Origin: a bacterium UBP4_UBA6127 | Lineage (GTDB): Bacteria > UBP4 > UBA4092 | Length of the DNA stretch: 64,000 nt | Direction of reading: 5' to 3' | NCBI GenBank assembly: GCA_002428325.1 | Contig: DIVR01000006.1 | Location: 1,745 to 65,744 of the forward strand | Shown: in pieces, positions 7,090 through 16,386 of the stretch | How the letters are laid out: each line of letters begins with the position of its first letter | Position numbering within the stretch: position 1 is the stretch's first letter | Notes under the pieces: generated by a model | Told to the model about the DNA's origin: nothing | The model's database searches: none | Seen by the model: only the letters and a program-made list of their open reading frames with translations | Translations under genes and position numbers: made by a program

Positions 7090-8700
7090 TTAAGAGTCTG
7101 GCTGATTTCCTGGTTTTATACTATTTTCTATCAGGGCCTTTCCTTGTGGAGAGGCCTTCTTTCCTGAAACTTGATTTCGAGGGGTATATAAAATCAATTC
7201 TACCTTGACCGGACAAGAATAAAAATAACGAGTTTCTCCCTGATAATATTGATTAAAATAACGTTCCAGAACATCGGATTTATCCCGGGAAGAACTGATG
7301 ACTTTAATAAACCATATTCGCCCTTTCCCTCTCAGGGGATAAATATTTATATCTTCTTTGATTTTATAAATAGGGATTGGATCTTTCAGGTAGTAATCGA
7401 TACCTCCCCCCCAAAATTTCGGGTAGATCCAGACCTTATCATAAGGTTTTCTTTCCTGGTGGATGATTTGGGCCACATTACTCCATTTAATTTTATAGGG
7501 CCAGTGGTAATGCCATCTTAGCCCGGCCAGTAAAATGAAAGCGACCATCAGGAAGGCCGCAAATTGAATTGGCGCGTATCTTAATTTTCCGATCCCGGCA
7601 GCCCAGAGGAGATAAAAGAAAGGCAGGCAGATTATCAAATATCTGTTAGGAAGGAAAATGGGTTTTACCTGGGAGACTATTATGAATAAGGCAAAGGGAA
7701 CCAGGAACATGACCCACCCCAGTAAAATGCCTTTATCTTTGATAATACCGAGTCGGGGAATAGGTTTCCATGCTTTGATTTCGGTGAGGCATAATCCTGG
7801 AAGCAACAGGACAAACCAATAAGATTCTTTTATCCAGATAGCTGGTAACAGATGATGGGCCATTCCCACAATATAAAACTTGAAGGTGGACTGTACCGTG
7901 GCAAAATTAGGATTAGGTATCCAATCCAGAGTCTCTCTGGCATCTGGAATCAACAGGTAGATGAGATAAGGAGAAATGGCTGCAGCAATACCTGCCTGGG
8001 CATATATCCAGGGTTTTAACGGGATTTCTTCCTTCCATAACCTTATTCTCAGGAAAGCATATAAATTTAAAGAAACCCAGCTGAAAAGAGTAAATACCTG
8101 AATGTAAATCCCCAGGATGGTTACGAGACTGTAAAGAAGCCAATACCTCTTTGGGGCAGGATTATTGAGAGCCCTCTCGAAAAAATAGACCATTAATAAG
8201 AGGAACATCACTTGGAGTGAATAGGCTCGGGCCTCCTGGGCATAATAAATCATGTAGGAAGATAAGGCCATGAAGAAAGCAGACATTAATGCTACTCGTC
8301 GATTGAAATAGAGCCTGCTGACTCGGTACATCAGAAAGACGGAAAGAATACTGATGATGGCGGAAAACGAGCGAATATACCCTTCATTTGTGCCATAAAC
8401 GCTCCAGGCTTTTATAATGATGAAATCATAAATAAAATGGGACACTCCAGGCGCATCCAAAGTCATTAATGTCCTGGTAATCAAAGGAGTTTGTGCCCTT
8501 TTAATGGTGGCAATCTCATCCAGCCAGAAGTTTTCTTCGCCGATATGATAAAAACGAAGGTAACCGGCAGTTAAAAGTATGAGGACCAGAAATAGGTAAC
8601 TGATCCAACGATAGATTGATTGTGAATTTTTATAGTTCATTAAAAAAACAAATGGATACACCACTGAATTTAAATTATTAGTGCTGAGAAATAATACCAA
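7090..8700 (-). CDS. GT39-like polytopic membrane glycosyltransferase, paralog of the 5593 gene
   Basis: This 536-residue protein shows the same plan as its neighbour: ENFWLDEIATIKRAQTP near the N terminus, FFMALSSYMIYYAQEARAYSLQVMFLL, about ten membrane segments and a soluble C-terminal part. The two are tandem duplicates that have diverged widely. Start choice is uncertain: ATG at 8700 or at 8640 (MNYKNSQSIYRW), and neither has a clear ribosome site. The shorter form matches the paralog's N terminus better. Donor and acceptor sugars are unknown. Confidence 0.8.
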   Translation of the reverse strand: MVLFLSTNNLNSVVYPFVFLMNYKNSQSIYRWISYLFLVLILLTAGYLRFYHIGEENFWLDEIATIKRAQTPLITRTLMTLDAPGVSHFIYDFIIIKAWSVYGTNEGYIRSFSAIISILSVFLMYRVSRLYFNRRVALMSAFFMALSSYMIYYAQEARAYSLQVMFLLLMVYFFERALNNPAPKRYWLLYSLVTILGIYIQVFTLFSWVSLNLYAFLRIRLWKEEIPLKPWIYAQAGIAAAISPYLIYLLIPDARETLDWIPNPNFATVQSTFKFYIVGMAHHLLPAIWIKESYWFVLLLPGLCLTEIKAWKPIPRLGIIKDKGILLGWVMFLVPFALFIIVSQVKPIFLPNRYLIICLPFFYLLWAAGIGKLRYAPIQFAAFLMVAFILLAGLRWHYHWPYKIKWSNVAQIIHQERKPYDKVWIYPKFWGGGIDYYLKDPIPIYKIKEDINIYPLRGKGRIWFIKVISSSRDKSDVLERYFNQYYQGETRYFYSCPVKVELILYTPRNQVSGKKASPQGKALIENSIKPGNQPDS

Positions 8701-8727
8701 AGAATGACTGAATTAGTTTATTTTGAT

Positions 8728-9792
8728 TTATTTCCCTTTCCATTCACCTGACATCGTGATGCTTCCGCCTAATTCTATTTTGGATTTCGGAGGATTATTT
8801 TGTTTCAGCCAGGGGGACCCTAAGATAAAATCAGCCAGGTATCTTTTAGTAAAAATCAACCCATCATGGGGTAGAGCTGTATGGAGATATACCAAGGATT
8901 CATTCTTTAGAATTCTCAATAATTCATCATCTCCCGGATAGGAGCCTTTAACATGAACAGGGCAGGCCCTATAATCCTCAGCCGAAGTGGTAGACCGGGA
9001 AAGCTCTTCATCAACCAGGAAAACCAGTTTATTACCTGATTTTCCGATATGACTCATAATACTGTAATTTTCGTGGGCTTGATGGTCTGTGAAAAGGGCT
9101 CTGAGGACTTTCTTCGTCCCGGGTTTCATAAAAGGTTCGGAAAGATAATCTTGAAAACCATAAGCGGCATCAAAAAGCCAGACTTCTTTAATCGATGAGG
9201 CCATTCCTCCCTGATGGATACTGTAAGCCAGGGGCCTGAAACCACCGCTGAAGCCGCCTATGACTAAATTACCTATTTTGGCAGAAGCCGGGATTTTCCC
9301 ATCTTCTTTCAGGGCGGCCAGCAACTCATTCATCATATTGGCAAAACCATTTGGTTTTTCCATTTTCCCGCCCCCGCTGTCGGGAGCATTTTTGGGGCCT
9401 TGGGGAATGACTAAAATAGCATTAGGAGCACAATCTCCCCAGACACTGCCCACCGAATAGGAAGTAATAAAATCTACGGCAGTATTTCGGTGGCCATGAA
9501 AAATAACCACAAAATCGATTTTAGAAGATGGTTTAAATCCGGGAGGAATGACAAGGGCTATGGAGTTATCATCATAATGCCCTTCATAAGGGAAAGACTC
9601 CTTTCCCCGGATAAATCCCTTCTCTCTGCTTGGGTCGGGATAGGGAGCATTTTCCAGTGGGACAATTCCCATCTGGCCCCAAGGCTGGGATTTCCAGGTA
9701 AAGGAATGGGGAGTGGCGGCATAGCCAGATGTAATCGATAGGATACTCATACAAATTATCAGTAGACTCCAATGTTTAATCTTTGTATTCAT
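8728..9792 (-). CDS. Secreted alpha/beta hydrolase of unknown substrate
   Basis: The 354-residue protein has a signal peptide (MNTKIKHWSLLIICMSILSITSGYA) and then an alpha/beta hydrolase-like core. FVVIFHGHRN (about 93-102) suits the oxyanion-hole region, GGFSGG (about 195-200) the nucleophile elbow with Ser, and HDGLIF near the end could provide the catalytic His. It is therefore probably a periplasmic or secreted esterase-like enzyme. It lies between the GT39 pair and the GH84 gene on the same strand, so a role in surface glycan processing is plausible but unproven. Confidence 0.65.
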   Translation of the reverse strand: MNTKIKHWSLLIICMSILSITSGYAATPHSFTWKSQPWGQMGIVPLENAPYPDPSREKGFIRGKESFPYEGHYDDNSIALVIPPGFKPSSKIDFVVIFHGHRNTAVDFITSYSVGSVWGDCAPNAILVIPQGPKNAPDSGGGKMEKPNGFANMMNELLAALKEDGKIPASAKIGNLVIGGFSGGFRPLAYSIHQGGMASSIKEVWLFDAAYGFQDYLSEPFMKPGTKKVLRALFTDHQAHENYSIMSHIGKSGNKLVFLVDEELSRSTTSAEDYRACPVHVKGSYPGDDELLRILKNESLVYLHTALPHDGLIFTKRYLADFILGSPWLKQNNPPKSKIELGGSITMSGEWKGK

Positions 9793-9874
9793 AACAGAAT
9801 CCTTTCTGAAAGACCCCTATCAGGGTGTGGAACTCATCATAGCAAAGCTGGTCCGGTCTTGCATTGGGAAAATG

Positions 9875-9906
9875 AAAAAGGAGGATTCCTGGTCGGGAAT
9901 CCTCCT
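9875..9906 (-). terminator. Rho-independent terminator after the GH84 gene
   Basis: On the minus strand AGGAGGATTCC pairs with GGAATCCTCCT (9896-9906 with 9879-9889) around a six-base loop and is followed by TTTTTC. It is a textbook intrinsic terminator for the gene at 9928. Confidence 0.92.
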
Positions 9907-9927
9907 GGCAAATGAATCCTGTTGGAA

Positions 9928-12528
9928 TTAATACCCTCTGTTTTGTAAATCAGTTAAGACAATTTCATGAATCATAACCGGAGTCTCTTGAGATATCTCA
10001 GAACTGAGGGTGACAGATATGACTTTTTCTCCCGGCAGCTGGCACTCAATGGCAGAGGTACCTGCTGTTGGTGTCAGGATTAATGACCTTCTCTCGGTCT
10101 TAACCTTGATAAGGGGTTTTTTCAGGAAATTGGCTGGATCCATATAGAGGATCAAGGATTTGGCTGCCAATGGATGCTGGCTATAATCAAGGGTGATAAA
10201 TTGGTCTTTGGCTGGCGGCTTCCCGGAATTGTAAACTGTTGTGATATGTCCGTCATAGAGAGCTTTGCCGGATTCCGGAGTCAATCCGGGGAAATTCCCT
10301 GAAACATGAGGAAGATAGGCCGGGACTACAGAAAATTCCTTTAGCCGAGGAGCAAATTTTTGGTCTTCGGTAACCCTGATTTGGACAGCCTTCATCTGGA
10401 TGGGTGTTTCATTTGACCAGTGGATATCCGGATACCTGACATCTCCCAGGGGCTTCCAATTTTCCATATCGGTGGAATATTCAAGTTCTCCATAATAGAT
10501 AAATTCAGTGGGAGCCTGGGGGGTTGCAAAAGATACATTAATCTCATTGACTGGGCGGATACCCGGGAGATTGACCCTGACATAATCCCCTTTAACCAGA
10601 CTTCGATTAGGCCTGAAGACGCTTTCTATATTTCCATCCGACAGATGGTCAATAAAATTCCATTGGCCATCAAGGAGAATCGTTTGGCGGGTATAGGTAG
10701 CCGCTGGAGTGAGCCGGTTGGCATGAAGGCCTTCCCCGGTAAGAGTTGCTCGGACAATGAGTCTCTCCATGGTGCCTCCCTCACAGACTATCAGGGGGAT
10801 ATCCTGAGCTTTCCCCGTGGCAATTTTTAAATCCTGGTAAAGGGTCCAGGCTTTATCAGCCTGCATTTTCGGTCCATTATGGATCAGTTCCAATGCTTTG
10901 ACTCCTGCATTTCCATAAGCCTGAAGTTTCAATACCCAGGGATGGATTTCCTGCAGGAGTTTTTTATTATCAATAGTTTGGGCTAAATCAGATTCCAGGG
11001 TTGAAAGCCTTGTCAGATAACTATGAAGCTTCAGGTAGTTTGAATCAGTTGGCTTTTCAAAGTAATCCAGGATAAGCCTGGTCATCTCGATGGATTCACG
11101 TTTTTCCATCACGGAGCTTCGATTGTTTTCACAGAAAAGCCTTAAAGCAGGATAACCTTTCCTGCCGGTAACCTGGTAAAGGGCATTTTCAAAAGACCGT
11201 TCAGGGTCATACTTATAAGGATTCCAAGCATAATCAGCGCTGCAGGCCAGCCCGATTTTGGAAGCTTCTTCCTGATTCATGGGATTTTCGAGAAACCCGT
11301 TGTACACATGATAAATCAGGTCATTGGGCCTGCCGGTGAGGGGACCCATGAAAAGCCGGGTAGTGGCGAAATCATTGACTGGATAATTATCGGAAATAAA
11401 TGGTTTTCGTTTAATGCCAGAGGCAAATAGATAAACTTCATCAATGGAGATGAAACTGTCAACTACATCTCCCCCTGTCCACATACAGGAAATTTCGGGG
11501 TCGAGGTTATCTCCCAGGGAATAGGTATAATCGTCGGGTTGGGCAATATAATACATCATTCCGCACATGGAAAAGCCAATATTGGAATCTTTGGCTTTTA
11601 ATGCCCGATAAACCCGATTGGTCAGGTAGGCATGGGCTTCTCCCTGATTTTTGAATTTAACAGCATCTTCAGGATGGCGGACCGCATTTCCAATATCATC
11701 TATCTGTAGTGAATAATTACGGATTCCCAGGTCCCAGGCCTGTTGATACTTATGCATCAGGATGGAAAACTCCGAATCATCTGAATATTTAATTGAAAGT
11801 CCCGGATTCATGGCAAAGGAAAAAGTCACGAAATTATCCTTAGCAACCTCCAGGGTATCCCTGAGCCGATTTATGAATTCAGGGGGATAATCTTCACGCC
11901 AGCGGTCCCGGTTATAAGGGTCATCCTTGGGTGAATACATGAAAAAATTCATTTTCATCTGTCCCATGAATTTGATGGATGCCATTCGTTCTTCCGGGGT
12001 CCAAGGCAGTCCATAAAAATACTCCCCATACCCTCTTTCGAGGGCAAACCCTGGATAATCACGAATCTGGACGGCTTTCTGCCGAGGGCCTTCATTCATC
12101 AGCTGATCAAAGGTCTGGACTGCATAATAGGTCCCAATTGGCTGGTTGCCGGACAAAAGCACCCGGGTCTGTTTCCCCCAGGATGATATTTCCAGGCAAT
12201 ATCCTTCCTGGGGAAGATTTTTCATCCTGTCTTTAAGCTGAGGTTGCAGGGATTGAGAAAGCTCTTTTCCTAAGATAATCACGGTCTTTGCCTTTTGGGT
12301 ATCGGTTGAATAAGGAATGCCATGAGCTTTAAGGCTTTCTTTCAAGCTATGGAAAGCCTGAGGATTCTCCTGGATTCCAAGAATTGCTGTTTCTCCCTGG
12401 ATATTGAAGGTGGAATGACCCCATTTAATTTCCCGGGGCCATGGAATCAGATGAGGATTGGAACCTGCCCAGAGGGTTCCACATAACCCCAGACAGGCTA
12501 TTGCTGCCTTGAATATAGGATGAGACAT
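9928..12528 (-). CDS. Secreted GH84 family beta-N-acetylglucosaminidase
   Basis: With a start at 12528 the protein has 866 residues. A signal peptide (MSHPIFKAAIACLGLCGTLWA) is followed by a GH20b-like domain (about 25-150) and the GH84 catalytic barrel. Its signatures are RGYGEYFYGLPWTPEERM (165-182), MYSPKDDPYNRDRWRE (197-212) and the catalytic Asp pair in LQIDDIG (277-278). The C-terminal 250 residues look like beta-sandwich carbohydrate-binding units. GH84 enzymes remove terminal N-acetylglucosamine from glycans or proteins. AAGGAG 11 bases upstream supports 12528; a longer frame reaches 12723 but would bury the signal peptide. The reading frame is transcribed alone. Confidence 0.87.
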   Translation of the reverse strand: MSHPIFKAAIACLGLCGTLWAGSNPHLIPWPREIKWGHSTFNIQGETAILGIQENPQAFHSLKESLKAHGIPYSTDTQKAKTVIILGKELSQSLQPQLKDRMKNLPQEGYCLEISSWGKQTRVLLSGNQPIGTYYAVQTFDQLMNEGPRQKAVQIRDYPGFALERGYGEYFYGLPWTPEERMASIKFMGQMKMNFFMYSPKDDPYNRDRWREDYPPEFINRLRDTLEVAKDNFVTFSFAMNPGLSIKYSDDSEFSILMHKYQQAWDLGIRNYSLQIDDIGNAVRHPEDAVKFKNQGEAHAYLTNRVYRALKAKDSNIGFSMCGMMYYIAQPDDYTYSLGDNLDPEISCMWTGGDVVDSFISIDEVYLFASGIKRKPFISDNYPVNDFATTRLFMGPLTGRPNDLIYHVYNGFLENPMNQEEASKIGLACSADYAWNPYKYDPERSFENALYQVTGRKGYPALRLFCENNRSSVMEKRESIEMTRLILDYFEKPTDSNYLKLHSYLTRLSTLESDLAQTIDNKKLLQEIHPWVLKLQAYGNAGVKALELIHNGPKMQADKAWTLYQDLKIATGKAQDIPLIVCEGGTMERLIVRATLTGEGLHANRLTPAATYTRQTILLDGQWNFIDHLSDGNIESVFRPNRSLVKGDYVRVNLPGIRPVNEINVSFATPQAPTEFIYYGELEYSTDMENWKPLGDVRYPDIHWSNETPIQMKAVQIRVTEDQKFAPRLKEFSVVPAYLPHVSGNFPGLTPESGKALYDGHITTVYNSGKPPAKDQFITLDYSQHPLAAKSLILYMDPANFLKKPLIKVKTERRSLILTPTAGTSAIECQLPGEKVISVTLSSEISQETPVMIHEIVLTDLQNRGY

Positions 12529-12801
12529 AACTAGACTTACTCCTTCTAAAGGATTATCGGACATGGTATCCGATACATATTTCCACCCGTTCAGCCATTT
12601 CAACAGATTGGAAATGGGGTTTATTATATTCCAGGGACTTGTTATTTGGATAGGGTTATCAGTCTGGTCGCAGGGATAGGCACCCCCGGCTGAATATCTC
12701 TCTTGAATGTTTTTTATACCCATAAAAGTTGGTCTTAATGGTAAAAACTGGGGGCTTATTCCCTGAAGCTTGAGCGAGCTTTAATTATTTGTATCATTTT
12801 T

Positions 12802-12830
12802 TTGCTTAAAAAGGACAGAAGTTGTATAGT
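12802..12830 (+). promoter_or_regulatory. Sigma-70-type promoter for the symporter/PaaK operon
   Basis: TTGCTT (12802-12807), a spacer of 17 bases and TATAGT (12825-12830) lie in AT-rich DNA about 120 bases before the first ORF of the operon. The long leader from here to 12953 shows no strong hairpin to my reading. Confidence 0.6.
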
Positions 12831-12952
12831 AACAAATTTAAATATTAGGTAAAATGGGACATCCATTGGGGCATGGGAAAAGCTTGTCGCTTAGGGAGTG
12901 ATTTACCGGGCGGTGGTTCATATGTTCCTTATCTGTTTCAGGAGAGAAAAAT

Positions 12953-13051
12953 ATGTTTGGATTACCTTTATCAACCTTTTTAATTGTGGTTTTAGTACCC
13001 TTGGTTATTGCCATATTGCTGGCCCTGTGGGGATTTAAGTCGCGTCCATAA
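12953..13051 (+). CDS. Tiny membrane protein encoded before a sodium:solute symporter
   Basis: This 32-residue ORF starts MFGLPLSTFLIVVL and is one hydrophobic helix ending in WGFKSRP, with positive charges at the end. AGGAGAG at 12940-12946 is well placed. The stop is followed at once by AAGGAGAG, the ribosome site of the symporter gene, so translation of the two is linked. Small partner subunits of SSS-family transporters are known, and a second symporter in this window also has a small MFG-starting ORF. It is probably a symporter accessory peptide; the function is inferred from position. Confidence 0.65.
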   Translation: MFGLPLSTFLIVVLVPLVIAILLALWGFKSRP

Positions 13052-13063
13052 AGGAGAGCTGTC

Positions 13064-14569
13064 GTGAGTCTGAATTTAATCGTAGTCGTATTGTATTTTG
13101 TGATTTTGCTGGTTATTGGGGCGGTTGCCTCCCAGCGAATTAAAACCAAGGAAGATTATATCGTCGGGGGTAGGAATGTCGGTTTTTGGGTTTTTGTCCT
13201 TTTAATTATTTCCTCCTGCACCAGCGGTATGTCTATTTTGGGTACTTCAGGGTTAGGTTTTATTGGGGGTTGGCCTACCATCTGGGAACAGATTTTTGTT
13301 CCGTTGACTACGGCTGTTTGTATCCTGTTATATGGAACCAAGATTTTCCGGATTAGCCAGAAAAAGACTTATTTGACCATTGAAGACTATTTCTGCCATC
13401 GGTTTTATAGTAAAAAATCAATCCGGTCTCTTTCTGCTTTTGCTGTGATTACGGTTTCCGTGATATACCTGACCGGCCAATATAAAGCCATTGGACTGGT
13501 CCTTTCCTGGTTGTTGAAAATCCCGGAATCTCAAGCGATTTTGTTTGGTGGAATTATTGTCATGGCGTATGTATTGCTGGGGGGACTCTATGCCGTAGCC
13601 TGGGCCTCCTTATTTCAGGGATTGATTATTCTGGTGGGGATTGTGGCTGTGGCACCCTTCATTATAATTAAAGCAGGTGGCATGACCCATGTGAATACGG
13701 TTCTGGCAAGCCTGGACCCAAATTATGTTAAAGTCGCTTTTCCCCAGGTCTATCCCCCTGCCAAACCTTATATGGTCTTTACTCCGGCTTACCTGACCTC
13801 TCTGGGGCTTTTACTGGGTTTAGGGCTGGGGTCTGCCCCCCATATCATTAACAATGTGCTGACAGTAAAAAAATCTGAATATTATAAATGGGCTCCCCTG
13901 GCAGCTTTTGGCCTTTATGTGATTGTAATGTACCTGATCAAGATGGTTGGCTTCTCTGCCCGGGTAATGGCCGAAGAAGGACATATCTTTCTCCCTAATG
14001 TTCCCAATAAAACTGATTATGCTTTTGTAGAAGCCATCCAATATACCATGCCTGAAATTGTTTGGCCTCTGTTTGTTGTTATTGTTTTGGCGGCTGTCCT
14101 ATCAACCACAGATCGGCTAATGCTGACTATCGGGACTTCCTTCAGTTGGAATATCTTTAAAAATCTGATTTATCCCAAAGCTTCCGACAAGACCATAAAC
14201 TGGGTCAGCCGGATTTCTATTATTGTGATTACTGCCGGTACTATGTGGGCGGCCATGAATCCTTTCCAACTGCTATTCTGGTTGATATGGACCGGCATTG
14301 GAGTGATTCTTTCCACTTTTGTGGCTCCTTTGCTTTTTGGGTTATACTGGAGGCGAGCGACCAAAGAGGGAGCTTTAGCCGGAATGGGTGGCGGCCTGAT
14401 TGCTGCTTTGTTCTTTGCCTATTATGATAAATTCCATCAGAGCCTTCCGGTGCATTTCAGCTTATTTGGATTTTTGGTTTCTATCTTACTGGTGGTGGGA
14501 GTCAGCCTGGTTACTAAACCTACGCCGGAAGATGTCTTGAATGAAACTGAGACGGGTTTTTATATCTAA
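13064..14569 (+). CDS. Sodium:solute symporter (SSS family)
   Basis: The 501-residue protein has about 13 membrane helices. It contains KEDYIVGGRNVGFWVF near the N terminus and GGLYAVAWASLFQGLIILVGIVA in the middle, both typical of the SSS family that couples uptake to sodium. GTG is the start, with AAGGAGAG at 13051-13058. The next four genes encode two aryl-CoA ligases and two ACT proteins. Uptake of an aromatic or other carboxylate that the ligases activate is therefore a fair inference, but the substrate cannot be read from sequence. Confidence 0.88.
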   Translation: MSLNLIVVVLYFVILLVIGAVASQRIKTKEDYIVGGRNVGFWVFVLLIISSCTSGMSILGTSGLGFIGGWPTIWEQIFVPLTTAVCILLYGTKIFRISQKKTYLTIEDYFCHRFYSKKSIRSLSAFAVITVSVIYLTGQYKAIGLVLSWLLKIPESQAILFGGIIVMAYVLLGGLYAVAWASLFQGLIILVGIVAVAPFIIIKAGGMTHVNTVLASLDPNYVKVAFPQVYPPAKPYMVFTPAYLTSLGLLLGLGLGSAPHIINNVLTVKKSEYYKWAPLAAFGLYVIVMYLIKMVGFSARVMAEEGHIFLPNVPNKTDYAFVEAIQYTMPEIVWPLFVVIVLAAVLSTTDRLMLTIGTSFSWNIFKNLIYPKASDKTINWVSRISIIVITAGTMWAAMNPFQLLFWLIWTGIGVILSTFVAPLLFGLYWRRATKEGALAGMGGGLIAALFFAYYDKFHQSLPVHFSLFGFLVSILLVVGVSLVTKPTPEDVLNETETGFYI

Positions 14570-14591
14570 TTATTAATTCTGTGAGGTAAGC

Positions 14592-15887
14592 ATGTTTTGG
14601 AACAAAGAAATTGAAACTTTATCGCGGAAAAAACTTGAAGAGCTTCAAATAGACCGACTGAAAAAAACAGTTAAGAAAGTCTATGACAAAGTCCCCTTCT
14701 ATAAGAATAAGTTTATGGAAACGGGTATTAAACCTCAGGATATCCAATCCCTGAAGGATGTGACCAAACTTCCCTTTACAACCAATGATGACTTGCGGGC
14801 CAACTTCCCGGATGGGCTCGTGGCGGTTCCCAAAGGACAGATTATCCGGTTACATACTTCCAGCGGGACTACGGGCAAGCCCAAAGCCCTGTTTTTCTCC
14901 AAAAAAGATGTCGATGTGGCTGCTGACCAGATGGCACGTTGCCTGATCATGAGCGGCATGACATCTGAAGATATCCTTCAAAACATGATGACTTATGGAT
15001 TGTTTACCGGGGCTTTGGTTATGCATTATGGAGCGGAAAAAGTCGGTTGTCTGGTTATTCCAGCCGGACCGGGTAACAGTGAACGGCAGATTTCTCTGAT
15101 GCAGGACTTTGGAACCACCACTCTACATATTACTCCCAGTTATGCTCTTTACCTGGCAGATATCATGGAATCTATGGGGATAGACCCTATCAAGGATTTA
15201 AAACTGAAAAGGGCTTTTGTCGGGTCTGAACCCTATACTGAGGAAACCCGTAAAAAGATTGAAGCTTTATATGATATTGATGTTTATAATTCATACGGAC
15301 TTTCAGAAATGAATGGGCCGGGTGTCGGTTTCGAATGTGGAGAAAAACATGGGATGCACCTGTGGGAAGATAATTATCTGGTTGAAATTATTGATCCGCA
15401 AACCCTCCTTCCGGTGAAAGAAGAAGGTCAGGTGGGAGAACTGGTCTTGACCAGTTTGAATCGTGAGGCCATGCCCTTATTGAGATACCGGACCCGGGAT
15501 ATCACCTCTATTATTCCGGGTAAATGCCCCTGTGGACGAACCCACCGGCGGATTAACCGGATTACCGGACGTTCCGATGATATGTTTATCATCCGGGGCG
15601 TGAATGTCTTCCCGCAACAGATTGAACGGATACTAATGAGTACTCAACGGGTAGGCAAGAATTACCAGATTGTCCTGGATGCTTTGGATGATATTACCGT
15701 TCGGGTAGAGATTTCCAAAGATATGTTTGATGGCAATATGGAACACCTGGTCGATCTCCAGAAAGAAATAACCGGAAAGTTAAAAGCTGAAATTCTGGTT
15801 ACCCCGAAAGTTGAATTGCTGGAACCAGGTTCATTGCCGTCTTTTGAAGGCAAGGCAAAACGTGTCATTGATAAGAGAAAACTTTAA
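14592..15887 (+). CDS. Phenylacetate--CoA ligase family protein, copy 1
   Basis: The 431-residue adenylate-forming enzyme has the AMP/ATP loop TSSGTTGKPKA (about 96-106), YNSYGLSEMNGPG and the C-terminal block RITGRSDDMFIIRGVNVFPQQIE. This matches PaaK, which activates phenylacetate or related aryl acids to CoA thioesters. Similar genes in anaerobes accompany indolepyruvate oxidoreductases and act in amino-acid fermentation. The following gene is an ACT-domain protein and the pair is then repeated, so the two ligases probably differ in substrate or regulation. Confidence 0.9.
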   Translation: MFWNKEIETLSRKKLEELQIDRLKKTVKKVYDKVPFYKNKFMETGIKPQDIQSLKDVTKLPFTTNDDLRANFPDGLVAVPKGQIIRLHTSSGTTGKPKALFFSKKDVDVAADQMARCLIMSGMTSEDILQNMMTYGLFTGALVMHYGAEKVGCLVIPAGPGNSERQISLMQDFGTTTLHITPSYALYLADIMESMGIDPIKDLKLKRAFVGSEPYTEETRKKIEALYDIDVYNSYGLSEMNGPGVGFECGEKHGMHLWEDNYLVEIIDPQTLLPVKEEGQVGELVLTSLNREAMPLLRYRTRDITSIIPGKCPCGRTHRRINRITGRSDDMFIIRGVNVFPQQIERILMSTQRVGKNYQIVLDALDDITVRVEISKDMFDGNMEHLVDLQKEITGKLKAEILVTPKVELLEPGSLPSFEGKAKRVIDKRKL

Positions 15888-15911
15888 GATAGGATAAAAA
15901 GGGGGTCCCTT

Positions 15912-16382
15912 ATGGATGCTATTAAACAAATATCCATCTTCGCCCGGAATAATCCGGGTCAGATTGAACGTATTACCCACATATTAGCCGAGCAGAAAAT
16001 CAACATTCTGGCTATTACAATTGCCAGCTCAGGCGAGTTTGGTGTGATTAAATTTCTTGTGGACCAGTGTGAAAAGGCTTATGAGTGCCTGAAAAGTGAA
16101 GGCATGACGGTTTCCCTGAATGATGTCCTGGCCATTAAGCTGACCGATAAACCGGGCGGATTGTATAAGGTGGCTAAGATTCTCAGAGAACGGAAAGTGA
16201 ATATCGATAATGCTTACATGTTTGTCCAGGAATCCCGTAAACAGGGATATCTGATGATCGAAGTCAAGGACATTAATAAATCAATGGAGCTTCTCAAGGG
16301 AGAGAAACTTCAGTATCTGAAAAAGAAAGATTGTTATCCCCGGACTAAAAAACCGGTGAAATCCAGCCAATCAGGAAAATAA
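15912..16382 (+). CDS. Tandem ACT-domain protein, copy 1
   Basis: The 156-residue protein is two ACT-like ligand-binding domains: SIFARNNPGQIERITHILAEQKINILA (about 6-32) and LAIKLTDKPGGLYKVAKILRERKVNID (about 73-99). Such small double-ACT proteins commonly sit next to PaaK-like ligases and are thought to bind amino acids. A ribosome site GGGGG lies just upstream, and the next ligase begins four bases after its stop. It may sense the aromatic amino acid from which the ligase substrate comes. The last 15 residues are basic and not part of the ACT fold. Confidence 0.85.
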   Translation: MDAIKQISIFARNNPGQIERITHILAEQKINILAITIASSGEFGVIKFLVDQCEKAYECLKSEGMTVSLNDVLAIKLTDKPGGLYKVAKILRERKVNIDNAYMFVQESRKQGYLMIEVKDINKSMELLKGEKLQYLKKKDCYPRTKKPVKSSQSGK

Positions 16383-16386
16383 GTAT

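Noticed and set aside
12838..13149. Minus-strand frame over the small ORF before the symporter
   Set aside because: The opposite strand has a ribosome site, promoter and a membrane peptide. The minus-strand translation has no coding features.
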